NCBI GenBank assembly: GCA_028278405.1 | Contig: JANQEK010000041.1 | Location: forward strand, 1 to 64,000 | From: Nitrospinaceae bacterium | GTDB taxonomy: Bacteria > Nitrospinota > Nitrospinia > Nitrospinales > Nitrospinaceae | DNA length: 64,000 nt | Direction: 5' to 3' | Shown: positions 52,397 through 61,015 of the stretch, piece after piece | How the letters are laid out: every line of letters begins with the position of its first letter | Numbering within the stretch: the stretch's first letter is position 1 | The notes under the pieces: generated by a model | What the model was told of the DNA's origin: nothing | Database searches by the model: none | Seen by the model: only the letters and a program-made list of their open reading frames with translations | Translations under genes and position numbers: made by a program

Positions 52397-53494
52397 ATGA
52401 GCCTCGAATCCTTTTTCCATGAGGTCATTTCTCCCAAGCGCGCTCTTCATCTGATGCCTGTTTACGGAGTGTTGCGTCTGGTTTCGATATTTTACGCATT
52501 GGGTCAGCGGATGCGCGCGCGGTTGTACAGCCGGAAAATTTTCCGTTCCCGCCGACTGAATTGCCGGGTGATCAGTATCGGCAACTTGACGCTTGGTGGA
52601 ACGGGGAAAACGCCAACGGTGATCATGGTGGCGGAAACCCTGCGTCGCAAAGGTTTCAAGCCGGCTGTTCTGAGTCGCGGCTACGGGGGTCGATCCCCGG
52701 AATCCGTCAACGTGGTGAATGACGGTCGGCAAACCCTTCTTTCTCCCGAGGCGGCTGGGGATGAGCCGGTGATGATGGCCCGGCGGCTCAAGGATGTTCC
52801 GGTGCTGACCGGCCGCAACCGATATGAAACGGGAAAGTATGCCATCAAGCATTTTGGAGTCGACGTACTGATTCTGGACGACGGGTATCAACATTTGGCT
52901 CTCCATAGGGATTTGAATATTCTTTTGTGTGACGCTTCCTATCCATTCGGGAATGGAGTTGTGTTTCCGGCGGGTGAATTAAGAGAACCGTTGACGGCAA
53001 TGAGCCGGGCGGATGCGATCTGTCTGACCCGCTGGCACAAAAACAATACCCAAGACGGAATCGACGGAGTGAACTGCAAACGGGTGCCGGTGATTAAAAC
53101 CGGAATGCGGGTGCAGTCGGTGATTGAATTGGATTCGGGAAAAGAAACGGGGATCGAGATTCTCCAAAACATACCGGTTGCAGCGTTTTGTGGCATCGCC
53201 CGTCCACTCGATTTTTTTGAGACATTGAAACAGACATCGGTGCAAATTGTGAATCAAAACTCTTTTCCAGATCATCACCCCTATTCCCCCGCTGAATTAA
53301 AAGCCATCGAGGATCAAGGGAAACAGGTGGGAGCGAAAGCGATCGTTACGACGGAAAAGGATGCGGTCAAGTTGAAGGACCGTGCGTTCGGTTTGCCGGT
53401 GTACGCGGTGCGGGTTGATCAGGAAATTCTAGAGGGTCAGGAAGAGTGGGACCGGCTCCTGCAATTGCTCCTGCCTGCAGGGGGAACCGGATGA
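52397..53494 (+). CDS. lpxK: Tetraacyldisaccharide 4'-kinase
   Basis: A 365-residue kinase that phosphorylates the 4' position of the lipid A disaccharide. N-terminal helix, P-loop NLTLGGTGKTPTV, VLSRGYGG, LDDGYQHLALHRD, DHHPYSPAEL and TTEKDAVKL are present. ATG 52397 is chosen (AAAGGAG upstream); a longer frame from 52301 runs into the waaA promoter region. The stop overlaps the next ATG (ATGA). With the divergent waaA gene this forms a lipid A/Kdo cluster. Confidence 0.93.
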   Translation: MSLESFFHEVISPKRALHLMPVYGVLRLVSIFYALGQRMRARLYSRKIFRSRRLNCRVISIGNLTLGGTGKTPTVIMVAETLRRKGFKPAVLSRGYGGRSPESVNVVNDGRQTLLSPEAAGDEPVMMARRLKDVPVLTGRNRYETGKYAIKHFGVDVLILDDGYQHLALHRDLNILLCDASYPFGNGVVFPAGELREPLTAMSRADAICLTRWHKNNTQDGIDGVNCKRVPVIKTGMRVQSVIELDSGKETGIEILQNIPVAAFCGIARPLDFFETLKQTSVQIVNQNSFPDHHPYSPAELKAIEDQGKQVGAKAIVTTEKDAVKLKDRAFGLPVYAVRVDQEILEGQEEWDRLLQLLLPAGGTG

Positions 53495-53964
53495 GTGAAA
53501 CTAAACCTGATTTTTGGGAATCGCTTTCTCCTGCCAAGGCGGCAGTGGTCACAGTGGTGGTGCCTTCCCTTTATTTGCTGGCGCTGGTGGTGGCGTGGTT
53601 TTCTTCCAAACATTTTGGTTTCGGGTTTCGCCCACTCGTATATGTGGGGGTGATAGTCGGTTTGTCCGGTGTGGTGTTATGGATTGTGGCGATGGTCCAA
53701 CTGGGGAAATCCCTGGCAGTTCTACCGGGAGGAGATCGGCTGGTGACGCAGGGGGTATACCGCTACCTCAGGCACCCGGTATATCTGGGAATCGATATGA
53801 CCCTGTTCGGCCTGTTCCTGGCGGTGGGGACGACATCGGGAATGATCTATTTTTTTGTGGTCGTGTTACCTTTGAATATTATTCGCTCACGTCTTGAGGA
53901 AAAAGCCCTCCTTCGGAAATTTGGCAAACCCTATGAGACTTATCGTCAACAAACCTGGTTTTAA
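53491..53964 (+). CDS. ICMT/PEMT-like integral membrane methyltransferase
   Basis: A 157-residue, four- or five-helix protein with LVTQGVYRYLRHPVYLGIDM and RLEEKALLRKFGKPYETY, the signatures of isoprenylcysteine carboxyl methyltransferase-like enzymes that use SAM to methylate lipid or protein termini. It is coupled to lpxK by an ATGA overlap and sits six bases before the PDZ protein gene, so it may modify an envelope lipid. Confidence 0.8.
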   Translation: MSETKPDFWESLSPAKAAVVTVVVPSLYLLALVVAWFSSKHFGFGFRPLVYVGVIVGLSGVVLWIVAMVQLGKSLAVLPGGDRLVTQGVYRYLRHPVYLGIDMTLFGLFLAVGTTSGMIYFFVVVLPLNIIRSRLEEKALLRKFGKPYETYRQQTWF

Positions 53965-53969
53965 CTTTC

Positions 53970-56411
53970 ATGCAATCCAATCTGTTTGAAATACTGTTCC
54001 GGGCGGGATGGGGTTTTGTTTTCCTGGCAATCTTCTTTGGAACTTCTCTTTCTCACGCCGAGCCGGAGGATGCTTCTCTGTATTGGAAACCGCCGGCACA
54101 GGAATTAAGTGAAGAAAACATTTCAGGCCCGGCTCTATTGCAACGATTGTTCGCCATGCCACCGGACGTCATGGAGGAAGTAGAAATCCCGGTTCGACCT
54201 CCGCGGACCCCAAGAGCCTGGCTGGGAATCACCATGCAGGAAGGTCCGCCACTATTCCTGAAAGATGCCGAGGATTTTTCTCCCACCCTTCAGATACGTG
54301 ACGTCTTTCCCCATTCCTCCGCTCATCGTGCCGGGTTGCAGCCCGGCGATACGATTCTGGCGACCGACGGCCAGGAACTGTCCCTCGGAAAAGAAAATTC
54401 GCTGATGATGAATTTTCGTCGAAGGGTGCAGGATGCCGGTGTCGGTAATATCTTTCAATTAAAAATTAAACGCGCATCTCAGGAAATGGAATTGCCAGTA
54501 GAGCTTTCTCCCAAGCCCATCGTACCGGAGCCTTTGGAATCTCCTACACCCGTGCAAATGACTGCATTGCCGTCGGAGGATTCTCTTTTTCATCGCATTC
54601 TGCTTCGTCACCAGAGGTTGGAGGATTACTCTGTCGTCGTTGAAGAAATCCGCGAGCGTACCCGGCAGGCAGTGACCACAGCGGTTAAAGGAAACACCTA
54701 TAGTCCATTTCGCATGCAGGGAATGAACTCCATTCTCAGGCAACCTCTGGATTTGCCGCTCGCCTCTCAGGAACTGACGGCTGCACTGCGCCGGAATTTT
54801 ATCGGAGCCCGGTTGAATACGGGGGGCATCATCCGTTCCGCCATGCAGGCGCTGGAATTTGAAGCGGACAAGTCATCTCCGGAACAAAAATCCACCGAAT
54901 TGACCGTTCTACTGGATCGAATCCTGGAAGCTCTGGCGAACGCGGGTGCCGCCAGCGATACCGCCCTGCAGGCCCTCACTTTAGAAGAAAGAAGTTTGCT
55001 GGTTCAAGGGATCCATCATTTGATGGTAGGAAGCTTGAAGTCTCGCGATTCGATTGCGGACAAAACCAATAACACTCAACCTTCTGTAACGGAGTTTCTC
55101 AACACCGCTTTGAAATTGGATACGCGTCTTTTACTCACGGCAGGTTTAAAAGTGGCACAGGAGATCAACCTGGAAACTCTTGTGGAGTGGGCTCAGAACC
55201 TGGATCAGTTTTCTCTATCCCATGAAGGTTGGGTAACCGAAAACGTGGGCGATGTCACCTATGTGTACACCCGGCATGGGTTGATGATTGTGGGCGGGAC
55301 TGGAGACAACGACTACGATCAGGAGGCCTTGTTGATTGTTGACTTGGGCGGCAATGACCGCTATCGCAATGGTGCTGGGGCCAGCCGGGAAGGACATCCC
55401 TTCAGCATGGTGATCGATTTTTCCGGTAACGATGTCTACCGCACCGGTGAAGACTATGCGCAAGGCGCCGGAATTCTGGGCGGAGGATTTTTAGTCGACC
55501 TGGGAGGAAACGACCAATACCTTTCGCAAAGTTTCGGACAGGGCGCCGGAGTGATGGGTGTGGGAATGCTGATTGACATCGGAGGGGATGATCTTTATCA
55601 GTGCCACTCTTTTTGCCAGGGAGCGGGATTTTTTGGTATCGGTTTGATTGCGGAGTCGGGTGGCAACGATCAGTACTCTGCGGCCATCTATTCCCAGGGG
55701 TTCGGATTCATCCGCGGCTTGGGTATGATTCTCGAAGGCGAAGGCAATGACCGGTTTTTTGCGGGCGGTGTGTACCAGGATTACCGCGAACCCGGTAAGG
55801 CGTACCTCTCTATGTCACAGGGATTCGGGTTTGGCCTTCGCCCCTGGGGAACCCTCGCCGGAGCTTCCGGCGGGATCGGGATACTGGATGATTTCCAGGG
55901 GAACGACCATTACCTCAGCGATTATTTTTCCCAGGGGGCAGGCTATTGGTACAGCCTGGGTATTTTAAATGACACGGACGGACATGATTTCTATGCGGCC
56001 GGACGCTATTCGCAGGGTGCGGGTATTCATCTTGCGGCCGGGATGTTGCACGACAATGCAGGAGACGATCATTACATCGCCCGCTACGGAGTGTCACAAG
56101 GGTGCGGGCATGATCTCGCAATCGGTTTTCTTTTGGACAACAACGGCAATGATCGATATGTTGGAGGCACCTTGTCCCAGGGAGCAGGCAATGCTAATGG
56201 TTTCGGTGTGCTCAACGACAATGGCGGCAGCGACGAATATTATCTGCATGACGAGGGACAAGGCCACGGCAACACCGAAGTCTTTCGACAACTCGACAGC
56301 TTCGGTATTTTGTTCGACACCGGCGGCAGCGAAGACCACTATTCCTTGGGAGGTCTGAACAACCAAGTCAACCTCCACACTCAATGGGGCATTCAGGCTG
56401 ACCTGCCTTAA
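53970..56411 (+). CDS. Exported PDZ protein with SQGAG...GND repeats
   Basis: The 813-residue protein has a signal peptide (about 1-30), a PDZ domain (about 78-185; LGITMQEGPPLFL, AGLQPGDTILATDGQ), a helical middle (about 205-420) and, from about 440, eleven or so degenerate units of 25-35 residues: D-x-x-G-N-D-x-Y, a variable turn, S-Q-G-A-G, then a hydrophobic G-x-L-x-D segment. The repeats look like a solenoid or calcium-binding roll. It is the last gene of the lpxK unit, so it likely works in the periplasm or outer membrane. No family was recognised. Confidence 0.75.
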   Translation: MQSNLFEILFRAGWGFVFLAIFFGTSLSHAEPEDASLYWKPPAQELSEENISGPALLQRLFAMPPDVMEEVEIPVRPPRTPRAWLGITMQEGPPLFLKDAEDFSPTLQIRDVFPHSSAHRAGLQPGDTILATDGQELSLGKENSLMMNFRRRVQDAGVGNIFQLKIKRASQEMELPVELSPKPIVPEPLESPTPVQMTALPSEDSLFHRILLRHQRLEDYSVVVEEIRERTRQAVTTAVKGNTYSPFRMQGMNSILRQPLDLPLASQELTAALRRNFIGARLNTGGIIRSAMQALEFEADKSSPEQKSTELTVLLDRILEALANAGAASDTALQALTLEERSLLVQGIHHLMVGSLKSRDSIADKTNNTQPSVTEFLNTALKLDTRLLLTAGLKVAQEINLETLVEWAQNLDQFSLSHEGWVTENVGDVTYVYTRHGLMIVGGTGDNDYDQEALLIVDLGGNDRYRNGAGASREGHPFSMVIDFSGNDVYRTGEDYAQGAGILGGGFLVDLGGNDQYLSQSFGQGAGVMGVGMLIDIGGDDLYQCHSFCQGAGFFGIGLIAESGGNDQYSAAIYSQGFGFIRGLGMILEGEGNDRFFAGGVYQDYREPGKAYLSMSQGFGFGLRPWGTLAGASGGIGILDDFQGNDHYLSDYFSQGAGYWYSLGILNDTDGHDFYAAGRYSQGAGIHLAAGMLHDNAGDDHYIARYGVSQGCGHDLAIGFLLDNNGNDRYVGGTLSQGAGNANGFGVLNDNGGSDEYYLHDEGQGHGNTEVFRQLDSFGILFDTGGSEDHYSLGGLNNQVNLHTQWGIQADLP

Positions 56412-56431
56412 GCTGCATTGACTCAATTGTT

Positions 56432-57682
56432 ATGTCCGACACATTGACCCGAATTTTGTTTCATAAACTCGTGACCCTGAGCGGTGAGGATTATGAAAGG
56501 GGTGAACTGATCATCAATCAGGGTCGTATTGTGGATGTGCGTTCGGGAGCCAATAAATCGTTCGAGGGGACCACGCACGACTGGTCGGACTGCCTGATTC
56601 TTCCCGGATTTGTCAACGCCCATTGCCATCTGTCTCTGTCCGGATTGCAGGGGAAAGTTACTCGACACCCGAGGTTTGTCGATTGGATCGAATCGGTGGT
56701 GACGGAGAATGCGGCTCTCCCCTGGCGTGACCGGGTGGATGCGATGCACCGGGAAGCTCAGGTGCTGATAAGATCTGGAGTGACAGCCCTGGGGGATTAC
56801 TTTTCTCATCCGGAGCTTCTGGTGGAATACCAGGCTCTGCCGTTTAGACAGTTATTGTTTCTGGAAACGCTCGGCTTTCAGTCTACCCTGGCGGGCGAAA
56901 AAGTCCGCTCGGTTGAAAAGCTTTTACAGGAGCATCTGTCGGGAGCCGGTTCCTCCACCCGGCTCGCGGTGGCACCCCATGCCCCGTATTCTGTTTCTCC
57001 AGCTCTATTTAAAGCATTGAAACAACTGGCGGACAAGCTGGACTGCGGCTACTCATGCCATGTTGCAGAAGTCGAGGAAGAAACCCGGTTTTTAGGCCAG
57101 GGAGACGGCGATTTTCTTGAGCTTCTCAAAAAACGGGAGGTTTTCGATACCTCCTGGAAACTTCCCGGCGTGAGTCCCGTCCAGTACCTGGGGCAATTGG
57201 GTGTGCTGCAGAATATGATGGCTATCCATTTGAATTGTTTGGAGGAAATGGATATCGAGCGATTGGCGGAAAGCAATGCCAGTGCTGTGTTTTGTCCCGG
57301 CAGTACCCGCTGGTTTGGACGAAACACCTGGATGCCGGTGAGGGATTTGCTGGATCGGGGAATTCCCGTGGGACTCGGCACCGACTCGTTGGCCAGCAAC
57401 GATTCACTGGATTTCCTCCATGAAATCAGAAATTCGGATGAAATGTTGCCCGAATTGCATCGTTCCGAGATCCTCTGGCTCGCGACGATAGGGGGGAGTC
57501 AGGCCTTAAATATTGAAAAACTTGGGCTTGAGCCCGGTCAACCGGCAGACCTGATTGCTTTCCGGTTTCGCAATGCAGAGGACGACTGGTGGGATCTTCC
57601 GTTTGACCCGGAGTGCCACCAAGTCGATTTTTCGATGGTCTCCGGAGAGGTTATTTTTCAGAATTCCGATAAAACGGCGTAA
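56432..57682 (+). CDS. Amidohydrolase, adenosine/aminofutalosine deaminase-like
   Basis: A 416-residue metal-dependent deaminase: GFVNAHCHLSLSG (HxH), APHAPYSVSP, SCHVAEVEEE (His), MAIHLNCLE and GLGTDSLASND (Asp). This order matches the MTA/SAH and 6-aminodeoxyfutalosine deaminase branch. Given the NAHCHLSLS start, aminofutalosine (menaquinone) or MTA are both possible; the MTAP-like gene at 19785 would fit MTA. It stands 20 bases after the PDZ protein gene. Confidence 0.82.
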   Translation: MSDTLTRILFHKLVTLSGEDYERGELIINQGRIVDVRSGANKSFEGTTHDWSDCLILPGFVNAHCHLSLSGLQGKVTRHPRFVDWIESVVTENAALPWRDRVDAMHREAQVLIRSGVTALGDYFSHPELLVEYQALPFRQLLFLETLGFQSTLAGEKVRSVEKLLQEHLSGAGSSTRLAVAPHAPYSVSPALFKALKQLADKLDCGYSCHVAEVEEETRFLGQGDGDFLELLKKREVFDTSWKLPGVSPVQYLGQLGVLQNMMAIHLNCLEEMDIERLAESNASAVFCPGSTRWFGRNTWMPVRDLLDRGIPVGLGTDSLASNDSLDFLHEIRNSDEMLPELHRSEILWLATIGGSQALNIEKLGLEPGQPADLIAFRFRNAEDDWWDLPFDPECHQVDFSMVSGEVIFQNSDKTA

Positions 57683-57773
57683 AACCAACAACCCCTTTTT
57701 TTAAACAGGCTTAGGATATTTCGAGCAAAAAATGAGTTTCAGGAAGAAAAAACGGATAAACCCTTAAAAAAAC
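57683..57773. other. AT-rich gap after the amidohydrolase
   Basis: About 90 bases with no gene and no clear hairpin, bridging to the promoter at 57774. Confidence 0.4.
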
Positions 57774-57803
57774 TTGTCCTTCCCTAAATGTTCATGATAA
57801 AGT
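57774..57803 (+). promoter_or_regulatory. Possible promoter of a small RNA
   Basis: TTGTCC (57774-57779) and TAAAGT (57798-57803) are 18 bases apart. Matches to consensus are four of six in each box. Confidence 0.35.
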
Positions 57804-57810
57804 ATACCCT

Positions 57811-57997
57811 GCCAATTGTAGCGGAAAGCTGGGGGCTTCTTGCCGAAAGAATTAATTCTCTTTTTTATTGCACAAATCGCAAACAAAAAGTAAGATAGCC
57901 GTTTTCATTTTAATCGCTAGCAGGCATAACTCAATGAATTGAGATGCCGATTCGTAATCAGCCGGTCGGGGATCGTGTCCCCATGCCAGCTTTTTTT
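57811..57997 (+). ncRNA. Candidate structured RNA (about 180 nt), possibly 6S-like
   Basis: No protein fits here. AAGCTGG (57826-57832) can pair with CCAGCTT (57986-57992) to close the whole element. Inside, GGCAT-AA-CTCAAT pairs with ATTGAG-ATGCC (57921-57948), a strong hairpin, and GGGGA pairs with TCCCC (57968-57982) next to a T-run. The outer pairing competes with the last hairpin. Length, outer closure and position are compatible with 6S RNA or an attenuated leader of the tRNA operon. No conserved sequence confirms either. Confidence 0.4.
57959..57997 (+). terminator. Rho-independent terminator at the end of the candidate RNA
   Basis: The stem (AGC..GG plus GGGGA with TCCCC and CC.GCT, 57959-57991) is followed by seven T (57991-57997). 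It would end the candidate RNA or a read-through transcript before the tRNA genes. Confidence 0.6.
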
Positions 57998-58095
57998 GTT
58001 TTATGTGGTGTTGGTGTCAGGGTGCGACCTGTTGAATCAGGATTTTTTCTTATAGTGAGCAACACAAAGCAGGGGGATAAATACCTCTAGAAGCT

Positions 58096-58180
58096 GGGGA
58101 GATTCCCGAGTGGCCAAAGGGAACAGACTGTAAATCTGTCGGCTCAGCCTTCGGAGGTTCGAATCCTCCTCTCCCCACCA
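58096..58180 (+). tRNA. tRNA-Tyr (GTA)
   Basis: Cloverleaf with a GGGGAGA/TCTCCCC acceptor stem, an ACAGA/TCTGT anticodon stem and anticodon GTA (loop CTGTAAA). It has a long variable arm, as expected for bacterial tRNA-Tyr, and an encoded CCA. Confidence 0.97.
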
Positions 58181-58197
58181 TTAATTTAATAAAATAT

Positions 58198-58274
58198 GCG
58201 GGAATAGCTCAGTTGGCTAGAGCGTCAGCCTTCCAAGCTGAGGGTCGAGGGTTCGAGTCCCTTTTCCCGCTCCA
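58198..58274 (+). tRNA. tRNA-Gly (TCC)
   Basis: GCGGGAA/TTCCCGC acceptor stem, anticodon loop CTTCCAA (TCC), T-arm GGTTCGAGTC, encoded CCA. It follows tRNA-Tyr by 17 bases. Confidence 0.97.
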
Positions 58275-58326
58275 AGGCACAACCCTTTTGGAATCGGGTT
58301 AATTGGTGAGTCGTTGACATTAAAAT

Positions 58327-58401
58327 GCCCACGTAGCTCAGTGGTGGAGCACTTCCTTGGTAAGGAAGAGGTCATCGGTTCAATCCCGATCGTGGGCTCC
58401 A
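58327..58401 (+). tRNA. tRNA-Thr (GGT)
   Basis: GCCCACG/CGTGGGC acceptor stem, anticodon loop TTGGTAA (GGT), encoded CCA. In the usual order tuf follows this tRNA, but here it does not. Confidence 0.96.
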
Positions 58402-58501
58402 TATCGATATATTGATTGAGGGTATTGGAACCAACCTTTGGGTAGTTTAACGGAAGTCATGTTGGGTCTGTTTGGAGCAGGCCGGGAACGGATTTAGGAC
58501 G

Positions 58502-58651
58502 ATGAGGGACATTATTCATTTGGCGTGCGGCGAGTGCAAGCGTAGAAATTATTCCACAACCAAGAATAAAAAGAAGACTACGGATCGACTGGAGTTTAAG
58601 AAGTACTGCCGTTTCTGCCGAAAGCACACACCTCACAAAGAAACGAAGTAA
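58502..58651 (+). CDS. rpmG: 50S ribosomal protein L33
   Basis: A 49-residue basic protein, too short for most gene callers: [17 protein letters not shown], then CRFC near the C terminus. The two Cys pairs form the zinc-binding form of L33. It lies between tRNA-Thr and tRNA-Trp, the normal place, but directly after tRNA-Thr without tuf between. Confidence 0.95.
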   Translation: MRDIIHLACGECKRRNYSTTKNKKKTTDRLEFKKYCRFCRKHTPHKETK

Positions 58652-58754
58652 TGGATCGACGGTGTTGCCCTGACCGGACGCACGCGGATCGGGTGAACCG
58701 TTTTTTGGCCGGGTGTTTCCCAACCTGAGTTGGCCTTGTTATGAACAGTTGAAT

Positions 58755-58829
58755 AGGCCAGTAGCTCTAATTGGTTAGAGCGCCAGACTCCAAATCTGGA
58801 TGTTGGGGGTTCGAGTCCCTCCTGGCCTG
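58755..58829 (+). tRNA. tRNA-Trp (CCA)
   Basis: AGGCCAG/CTGGCCT acceptor stem, anticodon loop CTCCAAA (CCA). Unlike the three tRNAs before it, the 3' CCA is not encoded (GTATAT follows), so CCA must be added. secE begins 22 bases after it. Confidence 0.96.
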
Positions 58830-58851
58830 TATATTTAGACACGCGGGAACG

Positions 58852-59040
58852 ATGCTGGGAAAAGCGAAAGATTTTTTAGGTGAGGTTAAAGTCGAGGTCA
58901 AGAAAGTCACTTGGCCCTCCCGCAAGGATGCCATGGGTGGAACCATTGTGGTTGTGGTTGTAGTGGTTATCGTGTCCATTTTTCTGGGGATCGTTGACAC
59001 GCTCCTTTCCAAAATTGTGGAAGCATTGATTGCAGGTTGA
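58852..59040 (+). CDS. secE: Preprotein translocase subunit SecE
   Basis: A 62-residue single-helix SecE: a charged amphipathic N-terminal part (DFLGEVKVEVKKVTWPSR) and a C-terminal transmembrane helix. It stabilises SecY in the inner-membrane translocon. ATG 58852 is chosen; the longer frame starts inside tRNA-Trp. The stop overlaps the nusG region by two bases of spacing. Confidence 0.95.
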   Translation: MLGKAKDFLGEVKVEVKKVTWPSRKDAMGGTIVVVVVVVIVSIFLGIVDTLLSKIVEALIAG

Positions 59041-59042
59041 TT

Positions 59043-59789
59043 ATGGCGAGTGACGTGACCAATGAAAAAAATGACGTGGATCAAGAAGAAAACGCTGTGA
59101 CCAAGGAAGAGGGTTCCGCGGTTCAAGAAGAAAATGATGTGGTCAAAGAAGAGGAAGCTGTGACTGAAGAAGAGGTCGTCGCGGTTCCGGAAGAAAATAA
59201 AATACCGGCAGCAGAAGAAACGGTTGTGGCTGAAGAAAGCACTCCTGCGGCCGGACAGGATTCCGCCAAGCAGTGGTATGTCATTCATACCTACTCCGGT
59301 TTCGAAAACAAAGTCAAGTTGAGCTTGGAAGAGCGGTTCGCTCATTCCGGTTTAACCGATAAGCTGGGAGATATTATTATTCCCACGGAAGAAGTGGTCG
59401 AAATTCGCGGCGGCAAAAAAAAGATCAGTTCGCGCAAGTTTTATCCGGGTTATGTTTTGATCAATGTCGAAATGGATCAGGACATCTGGTATCTGATTAA
59501 AAATACATCCAAGGTCACCGGGTTCCCCGGTGGAGCGACCCCCGCGCCTTTGTCGGCTGCGGAAGTCAAGGATGTGATGGATCAGATCAAGGGCGAAGCG
59601 AAGACTCCCAAACCGAAATTTATTTTCGAAAAGGGAGAGAATGTGCGGGTGATCGAAGGACCGTTTATGAATTTCAACGGTGTGGTGGAGGAAGTCAATC
59701 CCGACAAGGGCAAGGTTAAGGTGATGGTGTCGATTTTTGGCCGGGCCACGCCGGTGGAATTGGAATTCCCCCAGATCGAGCGCGTGTAA
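59043..59789 (+). CDS. nusG: Transcription antitermination factor NusG with acidic extension
   Basis: The conserved NusG part starts at about residue 77 ([17 protein letters not shown]) and includes [12 protein letters not shown] and the C-terminal KOW domain ([20 protein letters not shown]). It binds RNA polymerase clamp and, through KOW, S10 or Rho. Before it lies a 77-residue Glu/Val-rich extension with imperfect repeats (QEENxVxKEE type), which most NusG proteins lack. Total 248 residues against the usual 175-185. ATG 59043 is 2 bases after the secE stop. Confidence 0.95.
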   Translation: MASDVTNEKNDVDQEENAVTKEEGSAVQEENDVVKEEEAVTEEEVVAVPEENKIPAAEETVVAEESTPAAGQDSAKQWYVIHTYSGFENKVKLSLEERFAHSGLTDKLGDIIIPTEEVVEIRGGKKKISSRKFYPGYVLINVEMDQDIWYLIKNTSKVTGFPGGATPAPLSAAEVKDVMDQIKGEAKTPKPKFIFEKGENVRVIEGPFMNFNGVVEEVNPDKGKVKVMVSIFGRATPVELEFPQIERV

Positions 59790-59820
59790 ATTTAAGAGCA
59801 GTTTGGAAGGATTGTGAAGC

Positions 59821-60246
59821 ATGGCGAAAAAAGTTACAGGTCAGGTTAAGTTGCAAATTCCGGCGGGACAGGCCACGCCTTCCCCTCCCGTAGGGCCGGC
59901 GCTGGGTCAGGCCGGGATCAATATCATGGATTTCTGCAAGGCGTTTAATGCGGATACGCAGGGCCAGGAGGGAATGATCATTCCGGTGGTGATCTCCGTT
60001 TTCGAGGACAAGAGTTTTAGTTTTATCACCAAGTCTCCGCCGGCGTCGGTGTTGTTGAAGCGCGCGGCGGGTATTGCCAAAGGGTCTTCCCATCCCAGTA
60101 AGGAAAACGTGGGGAAGGTGACCCGTGAGCAGGTGAAAGAAATCGCCGAAATCAAAAAAGCGGATTTGAACGCTTTCAATGTTGAAGCCGCCATGAAGAT
60201 CATCGAAGGCTCTGCTCACAGTATGGGAATCGAAGTAGAAGGTTAG
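59821..60246 (+). CDS. rplK: 50S ribosomal protein L11
   Basis: A 141-residue protein with [19 protein letters not shown] and [17 protein letters not shown], standard L11. It binds 23S rRNA in the GTPase centre. First gene of rplKAJL; a GGAAGG ribosome site precedes ATG. Confidence 0.98.
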   Translation: MAKKVTGQVKLQIPAGQATPSPPVGPALGQAGINIMDFCKAFNADTQGQEGMIIPVVISVFEDKSFSFITKSPPASVLLKRAAGIAKGSSHPSKENVGKVTREQVKEIAEIKKADLNAFNVEAAMKIIEGSAHSMGIEVEG

Positions 60247-60267
60247 TTTCAGGAAGGGTAAAGAGTT

Positions 60268-60954
60268 ATGGCAAAGCATGGGAAAAATTATAACGCCCTG
60301 GCGGAAAAAATCGATCGCCTCAAAAGCTACGATTTGAATGAAGCGCTCGGTCTGGCCAAAGAAGGTGCAACGACCAAATTTGATTCGTCTGTGGATGTTG
60401 CGGTGAACCTGGGGGTAGATCCCCGGAAGGCCGACCAGAATATTCGCGGCAGTGTGGTGTTGCCCAAGGGGACCGGAAAGAAATTCCGGATTCTGGTGTT
60501 CGCCAAGGGTGAAAAGGAGAAAGAAGCAGCGGATGCCGGTGCGGAGTTTGTCGGCAACGACGACCTCGTCAAGAAAATCCAGGAGGGCTGGACGGATTTC
60601 GACCGCGTGGTTGCGACTCCCGATATGATGGGAACGGTGGGTAAGCTCGGCAAGGTTCTTGGGCCGAGAGGATTGATGCCCAATCCCAAAACCGGGACAG
60701 TGACGTTCGATATCAAGCAGGCGATCGAACAGATTCAGGCGGGGAAGGTGGATTTCCGCGTGGACAAGGCCGGGATCATCCACGCTTCCGTCGGTAAAGC
60801 CAGTTTTTCGGTGGAAGACTTGGCCGTAAATTTCAAGGAATTTATGGGCACTCTGGTCAAGATGAAACCTTCGACCGCAAAGGGGACTTATATCAAGGGC
60901 GTTTCATTGTCCACCACCATGGGTCCGGGAATCAAGGTGGCGTATACCACGTAG
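60268..60954 (+). CDS. rplA: 50S ribosomal protein L1
   Basis: A 228-residue L1 with [18 protein letters not shown] and [19 protein letters not shown]. It forms the mobile L1 stalk on 23S rRNA and in many bacteria represses its own operon. It follows rplK by 21 bases. Confidence 0.98.
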   Translation: MAKHGKNYNALAEKIDRLKSYDLNEALGLAKEGATTKFDSSVDVAVNLGVDPRKADQNIRGSVVLPKGTGKKFRILVFAKGEKEKEAADAGAEFVGNDDLVKKIQEGWTDFDRVVATPDMMGTVGKLGKVLGPRGLMPNPKTGTVTFDIKQAIEQIQAGKVDFRVDKAGIIHASVGKASFSVEDLAVNFKEFMGTLVKMKPSTAKGTYIKGVSLSTTMGPGIKVAYTT

Positions 60955-61015
60955 CAGTTCCCTTGAGAGTAAAAATTTTCAGTGTTGTGGATTTTGTTAA
61001 GAAAGGATCGGAATT

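Noticed and set aside
59716-60783. A 355-codon open frame on the minus strand across rplK and rplA
   Set aside because: It is antisense to two certain ribosomal genes, has no ribosome site and its translation matches nothing; it arises from codon bias.
60955-61015. L10 leader upstream of rplJ
   Set aside because: Only 61 bases are available and no kink-turn or matching hairpin was seen.
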